A stretch of 64,000 bases of DNA from NCBI GenBank assembly GCA_020073245.1, contig JAIQFQ010000013.1, positions 1 through 64,000 of the forward strand, written 5' to 3'. The translations under genes were made by a program, and so were the position numbers. Every line of letters starts with the position of its first letter. The first letter of the stretch is position 1. A model generated the notes under the pieces. It saw only the letters and a program-made list of their open reading frames with translations, was not told where the DNA came from and searched no databases. Positions 31,897 through 40,421 of this stretch are shown here, piece after piece. The DNA is from Terriglobia bacterium (GTDB taxonomy: Bacteria > Acidobacteriota > Thermoanaerobaculia > Thermoanaerobaculales > Thermoanaerobaculaceae).

Positions 31897-33192
31897 ATGC
31901 GAGAGGCGGAGATCCGCGAGTTGCCGGGGCTTGTCGGCGAGCAGGTGCGTGTGTCCGGCTGGCTCTACAACGCTCGATCCTCCGGTAAGCTGCGGTTCCT
32001 GGTCGTGCGCGACGGGTCCGGTTACCTCCAGGCGGTCGTGTTCAAGACCGGGGTGGCGGAGAAGGTCTGGGCAGAAGCGGAGCGGGTCACGCAGGAGTCC
32101 TCGCTCTGCGTGATGGGGACGGTCAAGGAGGAGAAGCGCGCCCCTGGAGGCGTGGAGCTCCAGGTCGAGGACCTCGAGATCGTGCAGCTCTGCCCCGAGT
32201 ACCCGATCACCCCGAAAGAGCACGGCCCGGACTTCCTCCTCAACAACCGGCACCTCTGGCTGCGCTCGAAGCGCCAGCACGCCGTCATGCGGGTGCGCAA
32301 CGAGCTGACGTTCGGGATCCGGGACTTCTTCTACCGCCGCAACTACGTTCAGATCGACTCGCCGATCCTCACGCCGTCCTCGTCCGAGGGCACCGCCACG
32401 CTGTTCGAGACCGACTACTTCGGCGAGAAGGCATACCTCTCCCAGTCGGGCCAGCTCTACCTCGAGCCCGCCGCTGCGGCGCACGGCAAGGTGTACTGCT
32501 TCGGGCCGACGTTCCGCGCGGAGAAGTCGAAGACGCGCCGCCACCTCACGGAGTTCTGGATGGTGGAGCCCGAGATCGCGTGGATGCGGTTCGAGGGGCT
32601 CCTGGACCTCGCGGAGGAATTCGTCTCGGAGTTGGTGGCGCGCGTGCTCGACCGCTGCAAGGAGGACCTCGAGCGGCTCGAGCGCGAGGTCAGCGCGCTG
32701 GAGCCGGCGACCCGACGGCCGTACCCGCGCATCGACTACGGCGATGCCGTCGAGAAGCTCAAAGGCAGAGGGTTCGAGGTCAAGTTCGGCGACGACTTCG
32801 GCGGCGACGAGGAAACCGCGCTCGCCGACGAGTCCGGCAAGCCGATCATGATCACGCGCTACCCGGCGGCGATCAAGGCGTTCTACATGGAGCCGGATCC
32901 GAACGACCCGACGCGCGCACTCGCGGTGGACATGATCGCCCCCGAGGGGTACGGCGAGATCATCGGCGGCAGCGAGCGCATCGGCTCGTACGAGCTGCTT
33001 GAGAAACGCATCGCCGAGCACGGGCTGCCGCGCCAGGCGTACGAGTGGTACCTCGACGTGCGCAAGTACGGGGGGTTCCCGCACGCCGGCTTCGGCATGG
33101 GGATCGAGCGAGTGGTGACGTGGCTGTGCGGTCTCTCGCATCTACGAGAAGCGATCCCATACCCCCGCATGATCAACCGCCTCTACCCATAG
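31897..33192 (+). CDS. asnS: Asparaginyl-tRNA synthetase
   Basis: 431 residues, class IIb. N-terminal OB-fold anticodon-binding domain (residues ~1-105: [33 protein letters not shown]), then the catalytic core with motif 2 [21 protein letters not shown] and motif 3 [13 protein letters not shown]. The [12 protein letters not shown] block separates AsnRS from AspRS. Charges tRNA-Asn directly with Asn. ATG with GGAGG upstream. First of four aminoacyl-tRNA synthetase genes in 16 kb; not obviously cotranscribed with leuS because of the repeat-filled gap. Confidence 0.95.
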   Translation: MREAEIRELPGLVGEQVRVSGWLYNARSSGKLRFLVVRDGSGYLQAVVFKTGVAEKVWAEAERVTQESSLCVMGTVKEEKRAPGGVELQVEDLEIVQLCPEYPITPKEHGPDFLLNNRHLWLRSKRQHAVMRVRNELTFGIRDFFYRRNYVQIDSPILTPSSSEGTATLFETDYFGEKAYLSQSGQLYLEPAAAAHGKVYCFGPTFRAEKSKTRRHLTEFWMVEPEIAWMRFEGLLDLAEEFVSELVARVLDRCKEDLERLEREVSALEPATRRPYPRIDYGDAVEKLKGRGFEVKFGDDFGGDEETALADESGKPIMITRYPAAIKAFYMEPDPNDPTRALAVDMIAPEGYGEIIGGSERIGSYELLEKRIAEHGLPRQAYEWYLDVRKYGGFPHAGFGMGIERVVTWLCGLSHLREAIPYPRMINRLYP

Positions 33193-33210
33193 CGCCGCCG
33201 ATAGCGGACG

Positions 33211-33420
33211 ATGGACCACGGTCGTCGGAGGAGAAAGGTAAAAGGGGGAAGGGCAAAAGAAGGACAGAACCACGCGACGCTCTTTGGGGTGTCTTCCCTT
33301 TGACCTTTGACGTTTAACCTTTGACGTCTTCCTCTCGAACCTTCGAACCTGCGAACGGTCTTCGCCCCCCTGCTCCTCTGCCTGTCTCTACGGACCACGG
33401 ACCACTGACCACGAGCCACG
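33211..33420. repeat. Chained micro-repeat block between asnS and leuS
   Basis: Order: CGATGGACCACGG (33209-33221), AAAGGTAAAAGGGGGAAGGG (33234-33260), then its complement-like TTCCCTTTGACCTTTGACG / TTAACCTTTGACG (33293-33328), CGAACCTTCGAACCTGCG (33334-33354), CTGCTCCTCTGCCTGTC (33370-33386), ACGGACCACGGACCACTG (33389-33420). It contains at least four of the types found elsewhere. Confidence 0.75.
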
Positions 33421-33435
33421 TCTCTCGCAGTCGGC

Positions 33436-33441
33436 TACAAT
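33436..33441 (+). promoter_or_regulatory. -10-like TACAAT upstream of leuS
   Basis: GCTACAAT, 19 bases before the ATG of leuS with GGAGG in between. No clear -35. Confidence 0.4.
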
Positions 33442-33460
33442 CTCCGCGCGGAGGAATCGG

Positions 33461-35911
33461 ATGGCTCTACCGTACGACCCGCAGCAGATCGAGTCGCGCT
33501 GGCAGGAGTTCTGGGCGCGCGAGCGGTTTGCGGCGGTGGACACCGCGGGTGCGAAGGACCTCTACATGCTCATGATGTTCCCGTACCCGTCGGGCGACCT
33601 GCACGTCGGGCACGGGCGCAACTACATCCTCGGCGACTGCCTTTTTCGCATGTTCCTGATGCAGGGGCGCCAGGTCCTCAACCCGATGGGGTGGGACGCG
33701 TTCGGGCTCCCGGCCGAGAACGCGGCGATCAAGCGCAACATCCACCCGCGCGAGTGGACGCTGGCCAACATCGCCCGCATGAAGGACCAGTTCCGGCGCT
33801 GGGGGATCCTCTACGACTGGGACAAGGAGATCGCCTCCTGCGAGCCCGAGTACTACCGCTGGAACCAGTGGCTTTTCAACCGGATGTTGGAGAAGGGGCT
33901 GGCCTACCGCGGCAAGTCGCCGGTGAACTGGTGCCCGTCGTGCAAGACGGTGCTGGCGAACGAGCAGGTGGTCGCGGGCGCGTGCGAGCGCTGCGGCTCG
34001 ATCGTCGAGCAGCGCGACCTCGAGCAGTGGTTCCTGCGCATCACCGAGTACGCCGATCGCCTCCTCGAGGGGCTCGACCGTCTCACGGACTGGCCCGAGA
34101 AGGTCAAGGTCATGCAGCGCAACTGGATCGGCCGGTCGGAGGGGGCCGAATTCGAGATGCGCGTGGCGGGGCGTGACGACCTCGCCTTCCAGGTCTACAC
34201 CACGCGGCCAGACACCTCGTTCGGGATGACCTTCGCCGTGCTCGCGCCGGAGCACCCGCTGGTCGGCGCGATCACGACCCCCGACCATTCCGCCGAGGTT
34301 GGGACGTTCGTCGAGCGCGTGCGTCGGACCACCGAGATCGAACGGCTTTCCACCGAGGGCGTGGTCGAGAAGCGCGGCGTCTTCACCGGGTCGTACGCCG
34401 TCAACCCCTTCACCGGTACTCCCGTGCCGATCTATCTGGCCGACTACGTGCTGATGTCGTACGGCACCGGCGCGATCATGGCCGTGCCCGGACAGGACCA
34501 GCGCGACTGGGAGTTCGCCAAGGCGTACGGACTGCGGATCGTCCGCACGGTCCAGCCGCCCGACGGGTGGGTGGGCGAGGCGTACGTCGACGACGGGCCG
34601 GCCATCAACAGCCAATGGCTCGACGGGCTGTACAAAACGGAGGCGATCGAGCGGGCGACCCGCTGGCTCGAGGAGAACGGGATCGGGAGGCGGAGGGTCC
34701 ACTACCGTCTGCGCGACTGGCTGATCTCGCGGCAGCGCTACTGGGGGACCCCGATCCCGGTCGTGTACTGCGAGCGCGACGGCATCGTCCCCGTGCCGGA
34801 AGATCAGCTCCCGGTGGTGCTCCCGACCGACATCCAGTTCGGCGGGAGCGAGGGGAACCCGCTCGAGCGCAGCGCCTCGTTCACCGCCGCAACGTGCCCG
34901 AAGTGCGGCAAGGCCGCGCGCCGCGAGACGGACACGATGGACACCTTCATGGACTCGTCGTGGTACTACGCCCGCTTCATCAACCCGCACGTGCGGGACG
35001 CGATGATCGACCGAGGGCGGGTCGCGCGATGGATGCCCGTGGACCTCTACATCGGCGGCGTCGAGCACGCGATCCTGCACCTGATGTACGCGCGCTTCCT
35101 CTACAAGGTGCTCCACGACTTCGGGATGGTCCCCGGCGAAGAGCCGTTCACCGTGCTCTTCAACCAGGGGATGATCACCGCGAAGAGCTCCGTTTCCGGG
35201 AAGCTCGAGAAGATGTCGAAGTCGAAGGGGAACGTGGTTGCGCCCGACGCGCTGATCGCGCGCTACGGCGCCGACACGGAGCGCGTCTACACCCTCTTCA
35301 TGGGCCCGCCCGAGAAGGAGGTGGAGTGGACCGACGAGGGCGTCATGGGAGCCCATCGATTTCTGCAGCGCGTCTGGGGCCTGCAGGACATCGTCGCGGA
35401 GAGCGCCGGGAGGGTCGGGGAGCCTGCGGCGACCGAGCAGGTCCTCGTGGCGATGCACCACACGGTCAAGCGGGTGCGCGACGACCTGGCCCGCTACCAC
35501 CCGAACACCGCAACGGCGGCGATGATGGAGCTGATCAACACGATGGCCCAGCACCAGTCCTCGGCCTCCGGCTCGGCGTTGCGCGAGGCGTACGAGACGT
35601 TGCTCCGGCTGCTGCACCCAATCGCGCCACACATCACGGAGGAGATCTGGCGCATCCTCGGCCACGACGGGTCTCTCCTGCGCGCCGGCTGGCCGTCGTT
35701 CGACGCGGAGTTGCTGGCGAAGCAGCAGGTCACTCTGGCGGTGCAGGTGAACGGTAAGCTACGGGCGACCGTCGATGTCGAGCCGGGTCTGGACGCGCGA
35801 GCTGCGGAGTCCGTAGCAAGAGCGGCCGTCGCGAAGTGGCTCGACGGCAAGACGGTCGTGAAGGTGATTCACGTTCCGGATCGGATGATATCTTTCGTGG
35901 TGAGAGGATGA
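33461..35911 (+). CDS. leuS: Leucyl-tRNA synthetase
   Basis: 816 residues, class Ia. ATP-binding HIGH motif as HVGHGRNY (residue ~47) and KMSKSKGNV (~585). The CP1 editing domain is present (TTRPDTSFGMTF and YGTGAIMAVPGQDQRD, retaining the Asp that anchors the Leu amino group), as are a CxxC zinc pair (CPSCKTVLANEQV, CERCG) and a second one near residue 485. C-terminal anticodon-binding and LeuRS-specific domains complete the protein. GGAGG lies before ATG 33461. The stop overlaps the lptE start by 4 bases. Confidence 0.96.
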   Translation: MALPYDPQQIESRWQEFWARERFAAVDTAGAKDLYMLMMFPYPSGDLHVGHGRNYILGDCLFRMFLMQGRQVLNPMGWDAFGLPAENAAIKRNIHPREWTLANIARMKDQFRRWGILYDWDKEIASCEPEYYRWNQWLFNRMLEKGLAYRGKSPVNWCPSCKTVLANEQVVAGACERCGSIVEQRDLEQWFLRITEYADRLLEGLDRLTDWPEKVKVMQRNWIGRSEGAEFEMRVAGRDDLAFQVYTTRPDTSFGMTFAVLAPEHPLVGAITTPDHSAEVGTFVERVRRTTEIERLSTEGVVEKRGVFTGSYAVNPFTGTPVPIYLADYVLMSYGTGAIMAVPGQDQRDWEFAKAYGLRIVRTVQPPDGWVGEAYVDDGPAINSQWLDGLYKTEAIERATRWLEENGIGRRRVHYRLRDWLISRQRYWGTPIPVVYCERDGIVPVPEDQLPVVLPTDIQFGGSEGNPLERSASFTAATCPKCGKAARRETDTMDTFMDSSWYYARFINPHVRDAMIDRGRVARWMPVDLYIGGVEHAILHLMYARFLYKVLHDFGMVPGEEPFTVLFNQGMITAKSSVSGKLEKMSKSKGNVVAPDALIARYGADTERVYTLFMGPPEKEVEWTDEGVMGAHRFLQRVWGLQDIVAESAGRVGEPAATEQVLVAMHHTVKRVRDDLARYHPNTATAAMMELINTMAQHQSSASGSALREAYETLLRLLHPIAPHITEEIWRILGHDGSLLRAGWPSFDAELLAKQQVTLAVQVNGKLRATVDVEPGLDARAAESVARAAVAKWLDGKTVVKVIHVPDRMISFVVRG

Positions 35912-36507
35912 AGATTCAAGTCAAAGGTGAAAGGGAAAACGTGAAAGGGAAAGCACGATCGCGGCCTCGTCTTCCCTTTGGCGTTTTACGTTTACCCTTT
36001 TCCGCCTTCCTCGCGGTGGTCACGCTGAGCGGCGCTTGCGGATACCACCTGATCGGCCAGTCGAGCTCGCTGCCGGCCAGGCTGCAGAAGCTCTACGTCG
36101 TGCCGTTCGTGAACCAGAGCAACCGTGCCGAGCTCGACCAGCGCCTCACGGAGCAAGTGTCCCAGGAGTGGGTGCGCCGGGGACGCTTTCAGCTCGTGTC
36201 CGGTGCGGAGCAGGCCGACGTTGTTCTGTCGGGCACAGTGGTCGCTGCGGCGTCCTCGCCGGTCCAGTTCGACCAGCGCGGCCGCGCGACCCAGTTCCAG
36301 CTCACCGTCGTTGCGGACGTCCAGTTCGTGGACCGCACAGGCGAGAAGCCCGTCGTTCTCTGGAGCGACAAGCGATTCTCGCGCAGCACCGCGTATCAGG
36401 TGGACGTCAACACCACCGACTACTTCGACCGTGAAGTGGAAGCCATGGACCTCCTCGCTCGCGATTTTGCCCGCGGTCTCGTGGTTACGATCCTCGAAGG
36501 GTTCTAG
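35908..36507 (+). CDS. lptE: LptE-like LPS-assembly lipoprotein
   Basis: 199 residues. After an unusual N-terminus the lipobox LSGAC (Cys ~45) is followed by GYHLIGQSSSLPARLQKLYVVPFVNQSNRAELDQRLTEQV, the RlpB/LptE pattern; LptE plugs the LptD translocon that inserts LPS in the outer membrane. leuS-lptE adjacency is common in Gram-negatives (usually followed by holA). The ATG overlaps the leuS stop. The first ~32 codons are made of the micro-repeat at 35913-36006, so the basic region and hydrophobic core of the signal peptide (LPFGVLRLPFSAFLAVV) derive from repeat sequence. Confidence 0.82.
   Translation: MKIQVKGERENVKGKARSRPRLPFGVLRLPFSAFLAVVTLSGACGYHLIGQSSSLPARLQKLYVVPFVNQSNRAELDQRLTEQVSQEWVRRGRFQLVSGAEQADVVLSGTVVAAASSPVQFDQRGRATQFQLTVVADVQFVDRTGEKPVVLWSDKRFSRSTAYQVDVNTTDYFDREVEAMDLLARDFARGLVVTILEGF
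35913..36006. repeat. Micro-repeat hairpin inside the 5' end of lptE
   Basis: AAGGTGAAAGGGAAAACGTG and AAAGGGAAAGC (35922-35958) face the complement CTTCCCTTTGGCG / TTTACGTTTACCCTTTTCC (35970-36003). Same unit type as at 18848 and 33234, here in frame within a gene. Confidence 0.75.
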
Positions 36508-36655
36508 GCCGGAACGATCTTGAGAGTCCCCCTGCGAGCGTGAGGGTACGGGGGGCTCGAGGCGCCGGTTGGGCGGGCACCGCACGCATCCGGTGAAGCC
36601 CTCTCGATCTCCAAGGCCAGACACGCCAGCGATCCCGAAGGGTCCTCGTGGCGAT

Positions 36656-36661
36656 TAGAAT
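36656..36661 (+). promoter_or_regulatory. -10 element of probable leaderless promoter
   Basis: TAGAAT followed by exactly 6 bases (GAAGGC) and the GTG start at 36668. Confidence 0.5.
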
Positions 36662-36667
36662 GAAGGC

Positions 36668-37513
36668 GTGCCACGACCGGAATGGTGGGGTTGGGTCGGC
36701 GTCGGGATCGTCGCCGGCGTGATGGCGCTCGCACTGGCGCACGTGGGGATCGTCGAGCAGAACCTCACGCCGATGTGCTGGACCGGGTTCATCCTTGCGG
36801 TGGACGGAATGCTTGCGGCGCGCGGCCGCGCCTGGCTGCGCCACGCGCCGGGCGAGCTCGCGCTCATGGCGGCAATCTCGATCCCGTCGTGGCTTCTCTT
36901 CGAGCTCTACGATCGACCACGGTTCTGGCTCGCTTCCGGACCCGAGCTCTGGTGGCACTACTCCGGCCTCCCACCCTGGCCGTGGAGGGGGCTGGGCTAC
37001 GCCTGGTCGTTCGCGACGATCACGCCGGCGGTGCTGCTGCTCGCAGAACTCATCGAGCCGGCAATCGCCAGGGTGGCTGGGCAGGGCAAAGGTGGTCGGG
37101 TTCCGGCGGAGCTCGGGGTGGGGCTGACGGTCTTCGGCGGGATCCTGGCCGCGGTCCCCCTTCTGTGGCCTTCCAGGTACTTCGCGGCGGACGTCTGGCT
37201 GGCCTGGCCGCTTCTGCTCGATCCCGTCAACCGCCGGCTCGGCCGCCCCTCCATCCTGGGCGACCTCGAAGACGGCCGTCGTTCGAGGGCCCTCGCTCTG
37301 CTGGGCTCAGGCATCGTCTGCGGGGTGCTCTGGGAGGCCTGGAACTGGCTCGCGAGTGCCCGATGGAGCTACACCGTGCCGTTCCTGGGGAGCGTCAAGC
37401 TCTACGCGATGCCGCTGTTGGGGTTCCTTGGATTCGCCCCGTTTGCCTTCGCGGTCTTCGCTCTCTACCACTTCCTGCGAGGCATGCTGCCGGGGCGTCC
37501 GCCGGCGTGGTGA
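36668..37513 (+). CDS. Polytopic membrane protein of unknown function
   Basis: 281 residues with seven or eight hydrophobic segments. Noticeable conserved-looking elements: WTGFILAVDGML, ISIPSWLLFELYDRP, and VLWEAWNWLASARWSYTVPFLGSVKLYAMPLLGFLGFAPFAF, rich in Trp within membrane helices. I do not recognise the family. GTG 36668 has no proper SD and a -10-like TAGAAT 6 bases upstream, suggesting a leaderless transcript. Flanked by lptE (160 bases upstream) and the convergent YyaL-like gene. Confidence 0.7.
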   Translation: MPRPEWWGWVGVGIVAGVMALALAHVGIVEQNLTPMCWTGFILAVDGMLAARGRAWLRHAPGELALMAAISIPSWLLFELYDRPRFWLASGPELWWHYSGLPPWPWRGLGYAWSFATITPAVLLLAELIEPAIARVAGQGKGGRVPAELGVGLTVFGGILAAVPLLWPSRYFAADVWLAWPLLLDPVNRRLGRPSILGDLEDGRRSRALALLGSGIVCGVLWEAWNWLASARWSYTVPFLGSVKLYAMPLLGFLGFAPFAFAVFALYHFLRGMLPGRPPAW

Positions 37514-37536
37514 CCGCCGTCCGTCGGCCACGAGTC

Positions 37537-39609
37537 CTAGGGCCGGAGGGCGACCAGCGCGCGGATGAGCGCCTCGGGCTCCTCCACGGGGAGCCGGCAC
37601 GCACCGCCCTCGCAGATGTAGGCGCGCGCCGTCTCCCCGGCGCCGGGGCCGCGGTCGGCAAACAACGGCACGGCTTCGACCGCCGCCTGTTGTACCGGCA
37701 CCGTGGAGACGGCAAGCGCGCATGCGGCGGGGCGGTGGCGCCACGCCGCGGCGAGCATCTCCCCGGTCGAGGACCACACGGGGTCACCGAGCACCACCAG
37801 CGTGAGAGGAGGCCTGGAGGCCGCCTCGGCCGCTTGTAGCAGGGCGAGGCACGCCTCGGGGGCTCGCCCCAGGACGCTGCCCTCGGCGTCCACGGCACGT
37901 ATGGCGGAATCGCGCAGAGCCTCGTCTCCGGTCAGCGCTGCGACGCGGAGCATCGTCCCCGCCAGGATCCCGGCCGGCGCCGGCGTAGCGCCGTCGTAGG
38001 GGGTCCGGGGGCGCATGAGAAGCTCCGGGCCGTCGTCAGGGGTGTCGAGCAGCGCGCCGGCGTCGTCCTGGTAGTGGGGGAGGCGCCGAGCGAGGACGGT
38101 CTTTACGGCGTTGAGCCATTCCGGCTGGCCGTCGGCCTCGTAGAGCTGGACCAGCGCCGCCGAGATCCATGCGACGTCCTCGAGTGTCTCGACGCCCGAG
38201 GTGACGCCGTTCCGCCAGGAGCGCGCCAGACGACCGTCCGGGCCCGCCCGCGCGAGCACGAAGCGGGCCGCAGTCCGGGCGGCCTCCAGGTACCGCGCCT
38301 CTTTGAGCGCGGCGCCGAGCCATGCGAGAGACCAGGCGGCCATGCCGTTCCATCCCGCGAGGCGCTTGTCGTCCGTGAAAGGCGGCACCCGGTCCGCGCG
38401 TGCGACAAGCAGGGCGGTGCGCGCGGCCTCGAGCGCCGATGCCGCGGCATGCTCCGTCAGGTTCAACTGCGCCGCGACGCCGGCAAGGGGGAGGGCGGGA
38501 CGCAGGACACTGGCCCCACCCTCGAAATTCCCGCTCGTCTCCAGCCCGCAAAGGGCGACGAGCAGATCGGCCTGTTCCGGTGCGAGGGCCTCCCGCAACT
38601 GTGCGGGCGTCCAGGTGAAGTACCTCCCCTCGCAACCCTCGCTGTCGGCGTCGGTGGACGAGAAGAACCCACCCTCGGGGCCGCGCATCTCACGGAGGAC
38701 GTAGTCAGCGGTCTCGCGCGCCACGCGGAGCCACTCCGGCCGGTCGAACGCGAGTCCGGCCTCGCCGTACGCGCGAGCCAGGAGCGCGCTGTCGTAGAGC
38801 ATCTTCTCGAAGTGGGGCACGAGCCATTTCTCGTCCACGGAGTAGCGGTGGAAGCCCCCGCCGAGCCAGTCGTACATACCTCCGGCCGCCATCCCGTCGA
38901 GGGTTCGCGCGAGCATGGCCCGCGCATTCTCATCGCGGCGTCCCATCTCGATCAGGAAGAACAAACGCGACGGCGTAGGGAACTTGGGTGCGCTCCCGAA
39001 ACCGCCCCACCTGTCGTCGAACTGCGCGGTAAGGGAGGACAGCGCGAGCGAGGTCGCGCCGGACGCATCGATCCTGCCGGGGGTGCGGATTCCGGCCCTC
39101 GCGAGGTGGGCGGCGAGCGTGACCGCGCCGGCGCCGATTTCGTTTCGCCGGTGCTCCCAGGCGTCCGCGACCGACTCGAGGACCTCGCGGAACGACGCGG
39201 TCCCCCAGCGGTGCTCCGGAGGGAAATACGTGCCGCCGAAGAACGGTTTGAGGTCCGGCGTGAGAAACACGGAAAGAGGCCATCCGCCCGACCCGGTCAT
39301 CGCCTGCACCGCGTTCATGTAGACAGCGTCAAGGTCGGGACGCTCCTCCCGGTCCACCTTGACCGCGACGAAGTGGTCGGCGAGGAGCGCGGCGATCGCC
39401 GGGTCCTCGAACGACTCCCGCTCCATGACGTGGCACCAGTGGCACGCCGCGTAGCCGATTGAGAGGAAGATGGGCCTGTCCTCGAACCTCGCGCGCCGCA
39501 GTGCCTCGTCCCCCCATGGGTACCAGTCCACCGGGTTGTGAGCGTGCTGCTGCAGGTATGGGCTCGACTCCTGGGACAGCCGGTTTGCCACGCGGCGCGA
39601 TTCGCTCAC
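37537..39609 (-). CDS. YyaL/DUF255 thioredoxin-domain protein
   Basis: 690 residues. N-terminal ~165 residues are the DUF255 thioredoxin-like domain: [24 protein letters not shown], the redox-active-looking [18 protein letters not shown] (CxxC), [11 protein letters not shown] and [12 protein letters not shown]. The rest is an alpha/alpha-barrel-like region (ALAKFPTPS-type block as [37 protein letters not shown]) similar to six-hairpin glycosidases and N-acylglucosamine 2-epimerase. Biochemical role not established; mammalian SPATA20 is a relative. GTG start; no signal peptide, so cytosolic. Confidence 0.9.
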   Translation of the reverse strand: MSESRRVANRLSQESSPYLQQHAHNPVDWYPWGDEALRRARFEDRPIFLSIGYAACHWCHVMERESFEDPAIAALLADHFVAVKVDREERPDLDAVYMNAVQAMTGSGGWPLSVFLTPDLKPFFGGTYFPPEHRWGTASFREVLESVADAWEHRRNEIGAGAVTLAAHLARAGIRTPGRIDASGATSLALSSLTAQFDDRWGGFGSAPKFPTPSRLFFLIEMGRRDENARAMLARTLDGMAAGGMYDWLGGGFHRYSVDEKWLVPHFEKMLYDSALLARAYGEAGLAFDRPEWLRVARETADYVLREMRGPEGGFFSSTDADSEGCEGRYFTWTPAQLREALAPEQADLLVALCGLETSGNFEGGASVLRPALPLAGVAAQLNLTEHAAASALEAARTALLVARADRVPPFTDDKRLAGWNGMAAWSLAWLGAALKEARYLEAARTAARFVLARAGPDGRLARSWRNGVTSGVETLEDVAWISAALVQLYEADGQPEWLNAVKTVLARRLPHYQDDAGALLDTPDDGPELLMRPRTPYDGATPAPAGILAGTMLRVAALTGDEALRDSAIRAVDAEGSVLGRAPEACLALLQAAEAASRPPLTLVVLGDPVWSSTGEMLAAAWRHRPAACALAVSTVPVQQAAVEAVPLFADRGPGAGETARAYICEGGACRLPVEEPEALIRALVALRP

Positions 39610-39763
39610 GCGGGCCTCGGCCGGCCAGGCGCGCCGGTCGGTCGGGGACGGGCAGTGCTCGGCCGCAACATCCGAGGTTCGATGTCAACGCTCGTTCGCA
39701 CGGTTGCTGCAACCGGTCGGTGCGGCCGCCGATTCCGGCATCGCGACCGACTGGGACCCCACG

Positions 39764-40354
39764 TCAGTGATCCTCGGCGGGGAGAACCGCGACTCTGATC
39801 TCGTCGTACCAGTCGGTCGAGCCGGGTAACCCGATCATCGCTGTGCCCTCGGCGTCCCGCCAGAGAGGGTCGAAGAGATGGCCGCTGGCGGTCTGGATGA
39901 GGTCGCCGTTCCGGTATCCGGCGACCTCAAACCAGACGTCGAGAGGCTCCAGGTTGCGTCCGCACCGGTTGGTGGCATGCACCTCGACCAGCACCTGCCC
40001 GATGTCTGCCGGCGACATTTCGGCAGACCAACGGATCGCGACGCATTCGGCAATTCCCGGTGTGGCCGACGGTTCGGGCCGCGGCGCCGGCGTGTCCGTC
40101 GGCTCGGGCTCGGTGGGAGACGGGGTCGGTTCCGCGTTCCACGGCACCACGACCGTCATGTGTCGCGTCACGGGCGGCTCCGGAGTCGGAGTGGGTGCGA
40201 CGACCGGCGAGGCCGGCCTCGCCGTCACGGGATGCTCACGCCCGGTCATCTGCGCCGGAAGTGTCACGGCGCGCCGGCCTCCGCGCACAAACAAGAACAG
40301 CGCCGCGACGCCCGCCGCCACCACCACGAGCAAGAGCAGCGCTCTCCTCGTCAT
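39764..40354 (-). CDS. Signal-anchored protein with Pro/Thr-rich linker (hypothetical)
   Basis: 196 residues. A single N-terminal membrane segment (ALLLLVVVAAGVAALFLFV) is followed by a ~75-residue linker rich in Pro, Thr and Glu (TPTPEPP, TPSPTEPEPTDTPAPRPEP), then a ~90-residue globular domain with two Cys (ECVAIRW, NRCGRN) and strands resembling a FxLyD-like/Ig-like module (VLVEVHATNRCGRNLEPLDVWFEVAGYRNGDL). Probably exposed outside the inner membrane. Function unknown; the neighbouring propeller gene shares its strand. Confidence 0.65.
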   Translation of the reverse strand: MTRRALLLLVVVAAGVAALFLFVRGGRRAVTLPAQMTGREHPVTARPASPVVAPTPTPEPPVTRHMTVVVPWNAEPTPSPTEPEPTDTPAPRPEPSATPGIAECVAIRWSAEMSPADIGQVLVEVHATNRCGRNLEPLDVWFEVAGYRNGDLIQTASGHLFDPLWRDAEGTAMIGLPGSTDWYDEIRVAVLPAEDH

Positions 40355-40387
40355 CGTCCGATCGCCGTATCCTCAGGCTTTCTTCAT

Positions 40388-40416
40388 TGACCACGGACCA
40401 CTGGCCACGGGCCACG
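40388..40416. repeat. Short GACCACGGACCACTGG micro-repeat
   Basis: Units of GACCACG/GGCCACG between the stop of the propeller gene and the start of the signal-anchored gene; same type as 9222, 26776 and 33389. Confidence 0.6.
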
Positions 40417-40421
40417 TCGTC

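Noticed and set aside
33193..33460. T-box leader before leuS (also checked before asnS, alaS and trpS)
   Set aside because: No T-box sequence or specifier stem-loop; these gaps hold micro-repeats or are too short.
33467..35665. 732-codon open frame opposite leuS
   Set aside because: Antisense shadow of a highly conserved gene; no recognisable domain.
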